Shown: piece by piece, positions 27,448 through 36,855 of the stretch
Layout of the letters: every line of letters starts with the position of its first letter
How positions within the stretch are numbered: the stretch's first letter is position 1
Source: a virus
IMG/VR virus record: IMGVR_UViG_3300046532_002634
Coordinates: 1-48,038 of that record
Strand: one strand, 5' to 3'
Length of the DNA stretch: 48,038 bases
Position numbers and translations under genes: made by a program
Notes under the pieces: model-generated
Seen by the model: the letters and a program-made list of their open reading frames with translations, nothing else
Database searches by the model: none
Told to the model about the DNA's origin: nothing

Positions 27448-27830
27448 TTGTCCTCTCCAATCTTAATTTCAATGGAGCGGATTCTTTCATCTATGTCGTT
27501 CAATGCTTTCGTGAGCTTGTCGGTGTCAACTTGGTCCTCGATCTTGGTCGCAACATAATTCAACTTCGGCATCTTTGCACGAAGGTAATCGACCACCTTC
27601 TCCGCTGCTGGCGCAAGACCGCCGACGATCATTATTGCTACGAGTCCAACCATCTGTACTGCTGATACCGCCGCAGTGAGAATGAGCGGAAGCAAGGAAA
27701 CACTCTCGAAACCTTCCGTGTCCCTGTTCATAAACCATGCGAACGCTCCAACAGAGTACAGCTTCCATGCGATGAAAATACAAAAACACCCCACCAGAAA
27801 TTGCCAGCTTTTATTTTGTCTTAGGGTCAT
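27444..27830 (-). CDS. Two-helix membrane protein with coiled-coil tail, holin-like, 128 aa
   Basis: Two hydrophobic helices (residues about 10-33 and 46-72) are followed by a charged, coiled-coil C-terminus (TDKLTKALNDIDERIRSIEIKI). Size and topology fit a class II-type holin. It overlaps the previous gene by 20 bases and the next by four. Function is inferred from topology and position beside the papain-like peptidase. Confidence 0.7.
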   Translation of the reverse strand: MTLRQNKSWQFLVGCFCIFIAWKLYSVGAFAWFMNRDTEGFESVSLLPLILTAAVSAVQMVGLVAIMIVGGLAPAAEKVVDYLRAKMPKLNYVATKIEDQVDTDKLTKALNDIDERIRSIEIKIGEDK

Positions 27831-28140
27831 AGCCCGGTTCTCCTTCTGTGTATTGAGGCGAAATAGAATCTAGGCTGAACAGGTTTTCGTCCAACCACTT
27901 TTCAATCAGCTTCGTGATTAACTTCACCGCAATGGCGAGAAAGATGCTGCCTATCACTGAATCAAACTTTTTGCTCTGAATCAAGGCGATTCTAGTTTCA
28001 CCGACAGCCATCCGATGAATGTCCTCCTTATTCAAGTGAGGAGTCATGAATCGCTTGGTTGTCGCAAGGTAGGTCAACCTCGCCGTCTTCCGAACGTCCG
28101 AACGGCGTGATCGGCTCATTAAGTAGTTTCCCACGATCAC
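27811..28140 (-). CDS. Small basic membrane-associated protein, 109 aa
   Basis: GTG at 28140 overlaps the upstream stop (GTGA); ATG at 28119 is an alternative start. The N-terminal half is basic (MSRSRRSDVRKTARL), followed by a hydrophobic amphipathic segment (SVIGSIFLAIAVKLITKLIEKWL). No family recognised. It is part of the membrane-protein cluster after the portal. Confidence 0.6.
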   Translation of the reverse strand: MIVGNYLMSRSRRSDVRKTARLTYLATTKRFMTPHLNKEDIHRMAVGETRIALIQSKKFDSVIGSIFLAIAVKLITKLIEKWLDENLFSLDSISPQYTEGEPGYDPKTK

Positions 28141-28691
28141 CCCTTTGGCTTCTGGCTGTGCTTGTGGATCAGCTTGGTGCGGAGATCGAATCTCGCATTA
28201 TCGCTCTTCCGACACTTTTCGTCCAACACCCTACTCTTGTTTCTTGCCCGCGCCTCCAGACCATCCACTATGTCGCTCGCGAGGCGAGTCTTTTTTTGCT
28301 TACCCCTGTAGCCACGAACCTTGACCAATCCGTCTATGTCAATGCCTTTCTTTATTGCAGACTTTTTGACATCATTGGTGCTTGAAACCCAGGCTAATGG
28401 ATCGTCATACTTCCCTAGCTGCCCGTTGTAGCTTTTGCCGTGAGTGTTAATTCCAGCGCGCTTTGCGATCTTCGTCACCGCATCCAAATTGCCATCAGAC
28501 ATGACATTCATGCGTTCTAGCTCGCGGCGATTGAAATCGCTGTCCGTATTCCAACTACCGGGAGCTTTCTGACTCGCCAGCATCGCAGCCATGTTGGGCG
28601 AGTTCCCTTCGCCAACAAGGTAGTCGTAAACGTCACTGAGGCCCGAAGACTCCATCTCTGCCTCAATACTAGCTAATCGTTGCGGTGTCAT
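28137..28691 (-). CDS. Hypothetical protein, 184 aa
   Basis: No family recognised. The N-terminal half is helical and acidic; the C-terminal half is strongly basic (GYRGKQKKTR, LIHKHSQKPKG). Its ATG overlaps the portal stop by four bases, so it is translated together with the portal. Could be a head-associated or DNA-contact protein; no motif decides. Confidence 0.65.
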   Translation of the reverse strand: MTPQRLASIEAEMESSGLSDVYDYLVGEGNSPNMAAMLASQKAPGSWNTDSDFNRRELERMNVMSDGNLDAVTKIAKRAGINTHGKSYNGQLGKYDDPLAWVSSTNDVKKSAIKKGIDIDGLVKVRGYRGKQKKTRLASDIVDGLEARARNKSRVLDEKCRKSDNARFDLRTKLIHKHSQKPKG

Positions 28692-30739
28692 TCCTGTTGC
28701 TCCTGTGAGTCCTCTGGAGGTGCTTCCTGCGGCGGGGCGTTCATCTGCATCAGCATCCGTTGCTCATCCTCGCCTAGTAAAAACTGATCGACTGAAAAGT
28801 CCATTGCGCGGCCTAATGCTTCCATGTACGCATTGAATGGACGAGTGACCCCACCCATCATTGCTTGCTGGATCACGGGAAGAATGTATTGCCCGACATC
28901 AACCAGTTGCGCGATCTGGGTATCTCGATTCGGCTTACGAGCCGTTCCCGCTTCCACCCGGTAGCGGAAGTCACGAGTGATCCGCGACACGTTGTCAGTC
29001 AGGATCTGTTCGGCAAAGACGCTGGCTGCGGTTTGACCAACTATCGGCGCGAGATCCTCAAATTCTGCCGAGTAACGCATCGCCTGAATTTCGCGAGTCG
29101 CTGACAAGGAAAGCCAGTCCTCTACGCGGGACGCCATGTCATCCGGGCGAATGTTTATGTTCTCTTGGCGATACTGAGCTTCAGCCGCTGATCGCATTTG
29201 ACGACCCGACATTCCGTACATCAATTCCGTCAAACCCAATCTTTTGTCGATTTGGTCGTTGACGCTCTGGATCATGGTCCAAATGTCAATGCTGAAGTTC
29301 GGAGCCTGAAGGAAACTGATCATGTCAGAAATTTTCGATCCACTGATTCTTTCCAAATCAATGACTGAAAACGGGCCAGAACCACCTGTCAACTGTGTCC
29401 TTATTGATTCGCCAGCCTCCTTCATGACGCCAACGTATATCTTTGATCCGGCGGCTACTTTGTCCGCAATAAAACTCATGCACCAGTTGATAAACTTTAG
29501 TTCAGCAAGGCATGGTTTTACCATGGAAATCGGCCACACTTCACCCGGCTTGGAATGGAAACTCAAGCGAACAATAGGCCAGCCACCATCCGACCAGTAG
29601 TCATCCCAGTACGGCACTTCCCAAGACGCTTTTTCAAGGATCAATTCCATATCACCAGACTGCAAGACTTCCGGCGACAGGTTTAGCGGGTACGGACATT
29701 GTTCGCAGATCGCTAAGTGAACGTAGTCACCCAAAACTTCCAGTCCCTTGACTCTCTTGTCTTTGGACCCAAGCTTAATGTTCTGGCCTGCGCCGTTTTT
29801 GCTGTAAACATCCCAATACTCTACTAGGTCGTGAGTGACCCCAGCAGTAGAGCCGTTCCCGTTTCGCGTTGCTCCACCTGACATACTGTCGTTGGCTGAC
29901 TTGCGAGCGTACTTTCCCTTGAGTGATCCGGGGGCAAGACCAAACTTTTCTTCAACGATGTTCACGGGCTGGCAGTTTCGCAAAGCGATCCATGTCACAT
30001 CCCGCCAATACTTGGCGTCAGGATCAACCAGCAAATCCTTATTGGTCCGATATCGGCTGCGTGCCATCTTTGGCCCGCCCCCAGGCGGCTGCTCCATCTC
30101 GATATGCAACAATCCCAACCCGGTAATGATCGCCTCAGTAATAGCCAGCCTAGCTTCGTCCTGCTTACTACCCTCCTGCTGGATATAGTTGCTGATAGCC
30201 TCTAGGATCGCACTGTGGTCGCGATCAATAACCGAAGCTTTTTCGTCGTTGTCTACGCTCTGCTGATACTGCTGGTACAGCATCTGGACTCCTTGGATTA
30301 CATACGGATCTGTGACGACCCCCTGCTGAACAGCTTGCGTCATCGCAAGCATCTGCATCGCTTCTGGGTTTCCAGCGTAAAAAGTCTCAATACTGATATC
30401 TGGGTTGCTTCTCGGTGTCACCGCAATTGTAGGATTCTGGTGGTAGAGGACAGGACCAAACATCGAGACAGCCTCGAACAGTCGATTTACCGACATCTCA
30501 AATTGGGGCATCGAAATGTCTTTCGCCAGAAAACCATCATGACCCCCTTTCTTCAAATCCGACCACATTTGATTCACAGGGCCATCATAAAACTGCATGG
30601 CTTCATCAGCGTAAATATCAAATTTAGATTTACGGTCTTTTCTCGCAGACGCGAAGACCCTCTTCCATCGATCAACGATGGGCTGAAGAGGATATTTGGC
30701 TCCCGCCGCCTGCTGCGGTTGTGGTCCGTATTCGTCCAT
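28688..30739 (-). CDS. Portal protein, 683 aa
   Basis: Length and order (directly after the large terminase and one small gene) fit the dodecameric head portal through which DNA is packaged. The N-terminal region has the basic helix RWKRVFASARKDRKSKFDIY and WSDLKKGG; the wing and stem regions include FEMSVNRLFEAVSMFGPVLYHQNP, YRTNKDLLVDPDAKYWRDVTWIA and DQIDKRLGLTELMYGM, typical of podovirus-like or large portals. The Gln-rich C-terminus may extend into a barrel. ATG at 30739 has AAGG upstream. Confidence 0.88.
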   Translation of the reverse strand: MDEYGPQPQQAAGAKYPLQPIVDRWKRVFASARKDRKSKFDIYADEAMQFYDGPVNQMWSDLKKGGHDGFLAKDISMPQFEMSVNRLFEAVSMFGPVLYHQNPTIAVTPRSNPDISIETFYAGNPEAMQMLAMTQAVQQGVVTDPYVIQGVQMLYQQYQQSVDNDEKASVIDRDHSAILEAISNYIQQEGSKQDEARLAITEAIITGLGLLHIEMEQPPGGGPKMARSRYRTNKDLLVDPDAKYWRDVTWIALRNCQPVNIVEEKFGLAPGSLKGKYARKSANDSMSGGATRNGNGSTAGVTHDLVEYWDVYSKNGAGQNIKLGSKDKRVKGLEVLGDYVHLAICEQCPYPLNLSPEVLQSGDMELILEKASWEVPYWDDYWSDGGWPIVRLSFHSKPGEVWPISMVKPCLAELKFINWCMSFIADKVAAGSKIYVGVMKEAGESIRTQLTGGSGPFSVIDLERISGSKISDMISFLQAPNFSIDIWTMIQSVNDQIDKRLGLTELMYGMSGRQMRSAAEAQYRQENINIRPDDMASRVEDWLSLSATREIQAMRYSAEFEDLAPIVGQTAASVFAEQILTDNVSRITRDFRYRVEAGTARKPNRDTQIAQLVDVGQYILPVIQQAMMGGVTRPFNAYMEALGRAMDFSVDQFLLGEDEQRMLMQMNAPPQEAPPEDSQEQQE

Positions 30740-30746
30740 ATCCGAA

Positions 30747-31163
30747 CTACCTTGCTTCCAGTTTTGAGATTCGTTTGCCTAAGCTTTCGATCTGTTCGTC
30801 AAAATACTTTTTTTCGTCCGTGAAATCCCACACGCCGTCCACATCCATTCGCAGATCAGGGTTCGTGCTAAATCGAGTGTCGTCCTTGTGTAGGACTTCG
30901 ACGTAACCCTGCCCCCGGAACGCAACTTCGATGGACTTCTCGCCCACTCGCATGACATGAGCTATGTCCGCATTGTTCTCGGACACTGTCGCTCGATGGT
31001 AGAAAACCACAAGTTGACCGCGTGTCGGTTGTGGCATCTTCCACGCAAGTGGCTCCGGTGGTTCGGCGTCAATCTGTGCAGCGACTGCCACTGGTTCATA
31101 GCTCGAAAATGATTCAGTAGTGCGAGCGACTACGGGTTTACGGGTTGGTGATTTCTTAGCCAT
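30747..31163 (-). CDS. Hypothetical protein between terminase and portal, 138 aa
   Basis: ATG at 31163 lies nine bases after GGAG; a TTG two codons upstream is less likely. The N-terminus is basic and disordered, followed by a small beta domain (GQLVVFYHR, AHVMRVGEKSIEVAFRG) with an SH3-like strand pattern, and a C-terminal coiled coil (EQIESLGKRISKLEAR). It overlaps the terminase end by eight bases. Conserved position suggests a packaging or assembly factor. Confidence 0.65.
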   Translation of the reverse strand: MAKKSPTRKPVVARTTESFSSYEPVAVAAQIDAEPPEPLAWKMPQPTRGQLVVFYHRATVSENNADIAHVMRVGEKSIEVAFRGQGYVEVLHKDDTRFSTNPDLRMDVDGVWDFTDEKKYFDEQIESLGKRISKLEAR

Positions 31164-32916
31164 TTTCAAACACTCCAGTTGGTCCCAAAATTATCGTGCT
31201 TGTAAATCCAAAAGGATTTGCTGCCTCCTGCCGCAAGCGTTTTCGCTCCTTGAATTGTCGAACCCGACGCTGGCCGGGTGTCTCTACCCGCCTTCGGCCC
31301 TTTGGGGCGACGTAGGGCTGTCTTGTGTCAGTCAGGTAGGCTGACAGGTATTCCATGCACTCGACGGCGTGAGTGTTAGATCGTCGGTTCCCGGTGTCCG
31401 TGACATTTCCGTTGACCTTCTTTTTCCTGAAACGCCGCATCTCCCGATCAAGATTTGGACATCGATCAAAGTCAAATATCAACTGAGGACTTCCGCTGCC
31501 ACCGACCGACAACATTCCTCTCATCACCTCTTCGCGATAAGCGATGACGGAACAACCCGGAATGAATCTGTGCTTCGTTTCGACGCACTGCACATCCTCT
31601 TTTTTCATCTCCCGCTCATATGCTTCGCGCGGGGCGATTCCTGTATCGATGGATGTTAGGTTTCCACCATGTGAGTCAATGATGAACGACTGAAACCAAT
31701 CTCCTGCTGTTTTTCTGGCTAGAGCAAAAGCTATCTTCCTGGCGTCACATTGGTGAATATAGATTTCGTCGTAAACCAAATGCCATTTGCCACTCGGTGG
31801 AGTAGCTATTAGGACCGCAGCAGCCGTTTCATGGCCGGGGTCAACAGCAAGCCGCCTGCACCAACTTGACGGGACATTTCGATCCTTAAGGTATTGATCT
31901 GCTTCGCCAGCGAGTTGACCCGCATAGCCCTGAATGTCATGAAGCCCGCGCTTCCACATCGGGTACATCAATACAGAATCCGTGACCATCTCGCCCAATG
32001 CGCGTTTTCGATAAACGTCATCGCCCATGCTTTTCCAACCGGCGACCGCAGCCTTCTTTGCCTCTTCTGGCAGGTACGGATTACTTTCCATCGATATGCG
32101 AAAGACAACGGTCGTAGGTTTCGTTCCGCCTCGTTCATGGGACTCTTCTTGAGATTCCGCTCGCTCCGCGAAACGTGCCATGCAATCGTTTTCATCGTGC
32201 GGCAACGCCGACCAAAGCAACCGACCGCTGCGGTCAATCAAACGACCAGCAGCCTCCTCGTACCACGATGGATCGAGGATATCCTCATCGATTAAACAAC
32301 AGTCCAATTGGAAGCCCTGTTCCGGCTTTGCTCTGCTGGAAAATGCCATGATTTCCCAACCACTTTTCAGATAAACATTACTGAAAACTTGCTTCGCTCT
32401 ATCCTTCCAAACGATCTTTTCGATCATCCGGGGTGGGATCAATGGAGGTGCTGGCTTCGCCTCTTTCTCGCGAGCTTTGTCTTGCGGAACCCACGGGCGA
32501 TAGACACGCCACAACTGAGTCTCGGTATCGCGAATGATCTTGAATGCACCAGCCTTGAACAGGTAGGGATAAATTACATTCCCAATATTAAACGCCTTAT
32601 AACCAACGATGGCTAACTTACCATCTCTTAATGGATACTTTCCGTAGGGATCTTTTCCCTGAACCGCTCTTGCTACCTCGACAAACGCGGCGAGGCTTTT
32701 TCCACCTCGGTTGCCACCCATTAACATACATTCTGGCGCATTGCATTTATGAAACTCTTCCTGAGTTGGTTGAGGAACGTACAGGTTGAGAGACTCAAGC
32801 CGACGCTGCGCGATCTCGTTCGCGACTCGGATCGCCTTCTTCTTAGCGAAGTTGCCGTTCCCTTTTCCAATTAGTTCCATCGCGTCCACTGGCATGGACC
32901 CAGAATCACTCACCAT
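31156..32916 (-). CDS. terL: Large terminase subunit, 586 aa
   Basis: The two-domain packaging motor is clear. Walker A is GGNRGGKS (residues 67-74) and Walker B is LDCCLIDED (204-212), with a coupling SALPH near 236-240. The nuclease domain has Asp359 in RRLAVDPGHE, Asp414 in FIIDSHGG and HAVECMEYL near the C-terminus. The subunit drives ATP-dependent DNA translocation and cuts concatemers at the portal. It starts with an 11-base overlap of the preceding zinc-finger gene. Confidence 0.95.
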   Translation of the reverse strand: MVSDSGSMPVDAMELIGKGNGNFAKKKAIRVANEIAQRRLESLNLYVPQPTQEEFHKCNAPECMLMGGNRGGKSLAAFVEVARAVQGKDPYGKYPLRDGKLAIVGYKAFNIGNVIYPYLFKAGAFKIIRDTETQLWRVYRPWVPQDKAREKEAKPAPPLIPPRMIEKIVWKDRAKQVFSNVYLKSGWEIMAFSSRAKPEQGFQLDCCLIDEDILDPSWYEEAAGRLIDRSGRLLWSALPHDENDCMARFAERAESQEESHERGGTKPTTVVFRISMESNPYLPEEAKKAAVAGWKSMGDDVYRKRALGEMVTDSVLMYPMWKRGLHDIQGYAGQLAGEADQYLKDRNVPSSWCRRLAVDPGHETAAAVLIATPPSGKWHLVYDEIYIHQCDARKIAFALARKTAGDWFQSFIIDSHGGNLTSIDTGIAPREAYEREMKKEDVQCVETKHRFIPGCSVIAYREEVMRGMLSVGGSGSPQLIFDFDRCPNLDREMRRFRKKKVNGNVTDTGNRRSNTHAVECMEYLSAYLTDTRQPYVAPKGRRRVETPGQRRVRQFKERKRLRQEAANPFGFTSTIILGPTGVFENG

Positions 32917-33514
32917 GCTTCACCCCCGCATCAATGACCCTGTCGTTCAGGGTTGGGATCGCGGTCGCGGGAAGCGAATTGCTCTCCTGATACTCAACCA
33001 AATGCTGCCGCATCACCTCAATCAGGTCGCGTTCCTCCATCATGTCCAACTGACGTTCGGCTAGACCAAGGGTCGTGACCTTCGACGCTAGATTCATCAT
33101 CATGTCATGAATCTTCACTCGCTTCTGGGAGCCGGGATCACACGCCAGGTATGTGGCGAACAAGTGTTTCGCCCACCCGTTCACCCCACCAAAAGGACGC
33201 AACATGGACTCAAAGATTTCATTGATATGTGGATCGAATGACCCGCCATCCTTGAGCGTCTCAAGAGTCTGTAAACCCTGTTCTTCTAGAACTGCAAGAC
33301 GATGATCTAACTGATCTTGCTTGGCTTGATCAGCGATCTTCGTTCGACACTCTTTGCAGACATCCCGATGACCGTCCTCTTTGGAAACATCAACGTGAAA
33401 CAGATCGAGAGTTTTTCGCTGACCACAATGCGTGCAAAATTTGCAGCCAGCTTTGTTAGCTTCTGCTTCGATAGGGTCAGGAATTTCGTTCTGCAAAGGC
33501 ATCTGATTATCCAT
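32906..33514 (-). CDS. Zn-finger protein, probable small terminase subunit, 202 aa
   Basis: An N-terminal zinc ribbon (CTHCGQRKTLDLFHVD, then DGHRDVCKECR) suits DNA binding, followed by helices for oligomerisation. It is immediately upstream of and overlaps the large terminase, where small terminases lie. ATG at 33514 abuts a terminator T-tract; ATG at 33502 (MPLQNEI) is an alternative start. Identification as TerS is by position and zinc ribbon, not by a known family. Confidence 0.65.
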   Translation of the reverse strand: MDNQMPLQNEIPDPIEAEANKAGCKFCTHCGQRKTLDLFHVDVSKEDGHRDVCKECRTKIADQAKQDQLDHRLAVLEEQGLQTLETLKDGGSFDPHINEIFESMLRPFGGVNGWAKHLFATYLACDPGSQKRVKIHDMMMNLASKVTTLGLAERQLDMMEERDLIEVMRQHLVEYQESNSLPATAIPTLNDRVIDAGVKHGE

Positions 33515-33552
33515 AAAAAAAGCGGACGAACCAACAACGCGGCTCGTCCGCT
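33515..33552 (-). terminator. Intrinsic terminator or attenuator between decoration and small terminase genes
   Basis: Stem AGCGGACGA / TCGTCCGCT (nine base pairs, 14-nt loop) followed by TTTTTT on the minus strand. The T-tract touches the ATG of the next gene, so read-through is probably partial and would set the ratio of capsid to terminase mRNA. Confidence 0.85.
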
Positions 33553-33581
33553 GAATACCATACTGGCCTTGCCGCTATCGC

Positions 33582-34154
33582 TCAGACCCATTCAGGGGCA
33601 AGCTCTACTTCTACGAGCAGACCGTCATCAGCGGGAGTCGTACTCGCTTTGAGCGTGGTCCCAAGGATCAAGCCGTGGTCAGTGCTGAGAGTTGCGTCAG
33701 CAACCACGCCAAGGTCACCAGCTTTGATTGCGTCACCAGCCGTCAGTGCGACCGCTGTCGCGCCTTGACGAACCTTGCTCGGACCACGAACAATTCCATA
33801 GAAAAGGTCGTTGTCGGCAACAGTGGAAGCCCCAAGTGATGGGTCAACCACCAAGCAGCAACGGTCCCCGGCAGAACTCTTGGCGGCAGCGATGCCAACG
33901 CCAGCGTGTCCACCATCGATGTCAATCACGATGATGTCGCCAGCAGCAAGAGTGTCACCAGTTTTGTTGCGAAGGATGCGAGCGGTTACCCGTCGTCCAA
34001 CGGTGCGGTTATGCATGCCCGATGCGGTTGCGACAGCAGCCGAAACAGGGAACGTATATTCGCGACCGTCAAGCGCAGTGTTAATGTCAACACTGTCGTC
34101 ATTTTGGCCCTTGATGGTTTCACCAAGGCCAAAATCAGAAACTGAATCATTCAT
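33582..34154 (-). CDS. Putative capsid decoration/stabilisation protein, 190 aa
   Basis: A Gly/Ala/Val/Asp-rich beta protein directly after the major capsid gene. Segments such as VGRRVTARILRNKTGDTLAAGDIIVIDID and LTAGDAIKAGDLGVVADA follow the beta-tulip/SAF-like pattern of head decoration proteins (DUF2190-like). AAAGGA precedes ATG at 34154. A terminator follows its stop. Confidence 0.7.
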   Translation of the reverse strand: MNDSVSDFGLGETIKGQNDDSVDINTALDGREYTFPVSAAVATASGMHNRTVGRRVTARILRNKTGDTLAAGDIIVIDIDGGHAGVGIAAAKSSAGDRCCLVVDPSLGASTVADNDLFYGIVRGPSKVRQGATAVALTAGDAIKAGDLGVVADATLSTDHGLILGTTLKASTTPADDGLLVEVELAPEWV

Positions 34155-34205
34155 CTCTAATTTTCCTTTGAAGGATGTGTTTGTGATTTGCCAAAGTGAA
34201 AAGGA

Positions 34206-35351
34206 CTACGCTGCGGACAGCGGCTTCCAAACTACAAAATTGCGAGGACTCTTGTACTTGATGTTACTCAAGGTCGAGACAACACAGTTCAAGCTTTGAG
34301 TCGCGAGGTCGTATTGTGGACCGCCCTCTGCGTCAAAAAGGCTCTCAGTTAATCCCATCAATTCCATGCAAGCCAGATTGATGCCGAACCCATACCCGAC
34401 AGGTACTGAATTTTCATATGAAACTTCTACCCCGTCAAATCTGTACGAGTTCAAAAATCCCAATTCACGCAGCGATCCCGGTGCGTTCGTCACCTCGATG
34501 GTTTGCCGACCATCGTTGTGATCTTTCAACTCGATGTATTTATTACGGTCAAGCATCACGTTAGTGATCTGACCATCAATGCTTGAGTTCCGCTGGGCGT
34601 GAGTAATCCCGTAGCGAATTGCTTGCTCCATTTTTGCGCCAGCAGTCGATCCGCTAAACGCTGTGGAATCAGTTACGACTTGAAGACTACTCCAAAAATC
34701 GTATTGCTTATCCGCAGTCGCTTCAGGCCAGCTAGTAGCAGCAGTTTGCGCGCCGCCGTAATAACCAAGACCCATGTTTATGCCACCGTAGCTTCCATAT
34801 GGGGCGATCACTTTATCAGCAGCGTTCGCGGTTCGGGCCACGTTGGTGTCCAAAGTCAATGTTTGACCATTGCTCTGCGCCAAGGTTTTTAGCCCATGCC
34901 AAAAGCGTTCGTTATCAGCATGTTCGCCATCGACAAACCACTGACTGGCGAGTCCTTCCATCAAGCTGCTCTTGATGCGCTCGGCAAACTGATCAACAAC
35001 CTTCACGATTGCTGATTCGCCTTTATTCTTTTCCAACTCGCGCCTTTTAATGCTATCAACGCACTCATATCCGCGCCAGTCTAAATTGCCGGTCTTAAAA
35101 AGACTCTGAGCAACAAAGCTGCGAGCGTTTTCGCCGGTCGCTGCTTGCGTTGCGTGGTCTTTGTATTTCACGACCCATTGCAGTCCCTCACCACCGTGAC
35201 CAGTGCTGATTCGACCTGCTTGATCCATCAACGCCATAAGGGCGTGGTTGCGTTTTGTCGCATCCTCAATATCTTTGAGGAGTTTAGGTAGCGAAGTTGT
35301 CAATGATCGCTGCCATGAGAAGCGATCAAAACCCTGGAAACTGTTAGCCAT
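34206..35351 (-). CDS. HK97-fold-like major capsid protein, 381 aa
   Basis: Length (381 aa) and order after a scaffold gene fit the major capsid protein. Segments such as LLKDIEDATKRNHALMALMDQAG, LDWRGYECVDSIKRRELEKNKG, ITNVMLDRNKYIELKDHNDGRQT and SYRFDGVEVSYENSVPVG fit the N-arm, spine helix and A-domain pattern of HK97-type capsids. GGAGGA lies at a perfect distance from ATG 35351, consistent with very high expression. Confidence 0.85.
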   Translation of the reverse strand: MANSFQGFDRFSWQRSLTTSLPKLLKDIEDATKRNHALMALMDQAGRISTGHGGEGLQWVVKYKDHATQAATGENARSFVAQSLFKTGNLDWRGYECVDSIKRRELEKNKGESAIVKVVDQFAERIKSSLMEGLASQWFVDGEHADNERFWHGLKTLAQSNGQTLTLDTNVARTANAADKVIAPYGSYGGINMGLGYYGGAQTAATSWPEATADKQYDFWSSLQVVTDSTAFSGSTAGAKMEQAIRYGITHAQRNSSIDGQITNVMLDRNKYIELKDHNDGRQTIEVTNAPGSLRELGFLNSYRFDGVEVSYENSVPVGYGFGINLACMELMGLTESLFDAEGGPQYDLATQSLNCVVSTLSNIKYKSPRNFVVWKPLSAA

Positions 35352-35388
35352 CAGTTCATCCTCCGTGAGAAGTCATTAAGTAATTAAA

Positions 35389-36465
35389 TCACTCGCCTGT
35401 TTGCATTGAAGCGAGTACCGATTCACCAAACGACATCTGGTCTGTCCCTGTTTGGTTTCCACCAGATTCGGCAGACACGCCATTGAAAGCGGTTTGCGTT
35501 CCAGTCCGTTGGTTTGTTTTTCCACGCATCGCGCGTTTCTGCTGCTGCGCCACTACGCCTGGAGCAGCTTGTTGCGGCGAAGGTGTGGATGCCGCTGGCT
35601 GCGACACACCCATCGCAAGCTGCGCGTATTGAATTTGCCTGCTCGTTGATCCCACGCCATCACTGGCTGCGGTATCCATATGCTGCAAGAATTGCTGACC
35701 CTGCTGTGAATAAACAAAGTCCCCAGAGACTTGATCTTGGACATAGTTTCCAGACGCAGGATCTTGCTGATACAGCCATGTCGCGTTCGTGTTGATAAAG
35801 CTATCAATCACCCCTTGCTCCTGTGCCTGCGTCTGCTTCTGGGTGTAGCTTGACTCAAATTTCTCAGAAATCATTTGCTCAACACGCTGGTCAATCGCCG
35901 TAGCAAATTGACGTGGGTCTTGCAGAACGTCCTGCCACTGACGCATCTTTCGATCAATTCCTAGAATCTGCTCGCGTGTTGCGTCATCGACATGCTCTGC
36001 AATCTGCCGATTTCCTTCCTCATCTACTTCGATGTATTGCTGCGCCCAACCCGGCTCTTTCCAGCCGTCAATCAACTCACCAAGAGGATCAAGCTGCTTT
36101 GGCTCAGGAGCGGATTCTTTCTGCTCTGGGTACTGTTGGCGGAATTTACTCTGCTCTTGGTAGAATTTCACCTGATCAGCGTATTGCTGAATTTGCGACT
36201 CGCGTTGCTTATTAGCCTCGACCAAGGCTTGCACTGCATTGCCAGGATCATCAAAATTTTGGAAGCCAGCTTCCTGCAAGGCTGACGACCAAGCGGGTGT
36301 AGCGTTAACGGCATCCATGCCGTCTTCGCCTTGGCCCTGAGCAGCGGGAGGTGAGGCATCCGCAGACTCAGAGTCAATTATCGATTCGTCAATAGGAACA
36401 TCTTGCTCCACTGCGGGAAAAGCATCCTGCTCTGTATCGTCATTTTCAACAGAGTCGTCTGACAT
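35389..36465 (-). CDS. Scaffolding protein, 358 aa
   Basis: Acidic N-terminus (MSDDSVENDDTEQD), Gln/Glu-rich helical centre (ANKQRESQIQQYADQVKFY) and a basic Gln-rich C-terminal end (AQQQKRAMRGKTNQR), just before the major capsid gene: the standard layout of phage scaffolds, which template procapsid assembly. ATG at 36465 is chosen over an upstream GTG at 36483. AAGG lies 11 bases before the ATG. Confidence 0.78.
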   Translation of the reverse strand: MSDDSVENDDTEQDAFPAVEQDVPIDESIIDSESADASPPAAQGQGEDGMDAVNATPAWSSALQEAGFQNFDDPGNAVQALVEANKQRESQIQQYADQVKFYQEQSKFRQQYPEQKESAPEPKQLDPLGELIDGWKEPGWAQQYIEVDEEGNRQIAEHVDDATREQILGIDRKMRQWQDVLQDPRQFATAIDQRVEQMISEKFESSYTQKQTQAQEQGVIDSFINTNATWLYQQDPASGNYVQDQVSGDFVYSQQGQQFLQHMDTAASDGVGSTSRQIQYAQLAMGVSQPAASTPSPQQAAPGVVAQQQKRAMRGKTNQRTGTQTAFNGVSAESGGNQTGTDQMSFGESVLASMQTGE

Positions 36466-36483
36466 GATTTGTATTGCCTTCAC

Positions 36484-36596
36484 AGATTGAAAGATTTAAT
36501 CGATTGCAGGCATCTTGCAGACTTGTTGGGTCAAGTCAAACAACATCAGCCCCGCTAGGACAGCATTGGACTGAAATACACGGGTGAGTAAATATT
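36484..36596. promoter_or_regulatory. Divergent intergenic control region
   Basis: This 113-bp gap separates the leftward scaffold operon from the rightward DUF1580 module, so it must hold or adjoin two promoters. An imperfect dyad TTGTTTGACTTGACC...AACAA lies near 36520-36540. TTGACT at about this place is a candidate minus-strand -35, but I see no convincing -10, so no promoter is called. Confidence 0.4.
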
Positions 36597-36836
36597 TTGG
36601 AAAAACAAACTACAACTACCGAACAAAAAGCCTTGATGCCGCTCACTGATCTGCGGCATCAACTCAAGCGGAAGGGGATCGTCGATGTTCCGCGAAGCAC
36701 CGTGAGAAACTGGTACTTACTTGGCGTCTCTACTTCGCACGGTCGGATCAAGCTGAAGACGAAGAAAATAGGAAGCAGGCATATGTCGAGCATAAAATGG
36801 ACGCTCGATTTTTTAGATCAGCAGGAAGCTGACTAA
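36597..36836 (+). CDS. DUF1580-like small DNA-binding protein, 79 aa
   Basis: The sequence LTDLRHQLKRKGIVDVPRST followed by VRNWYLLGV, GRIKLKTKKIGSRHMSS and TLDFL follows the DUF1580 pattern, a helix-turn-helix family of small planctomycete proteins. Start is TTG at 36597 with GGTGAG about nine bases before; no good ATG fits. It is the first gene on the opposite strand from the capsid operon and could act as a switch regulator. Confidence 0.75.
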   Translation: MEKQTTTTEQKALMPLTDLRHQLKRKGIVDVPRSTVRNWYLLGVSTSHGRIKLKTKKIGSRHMSSIKWTLDFLDQQEAD

Positions 36837-36855
36837 CCCACTCACGGAGGTCGTT

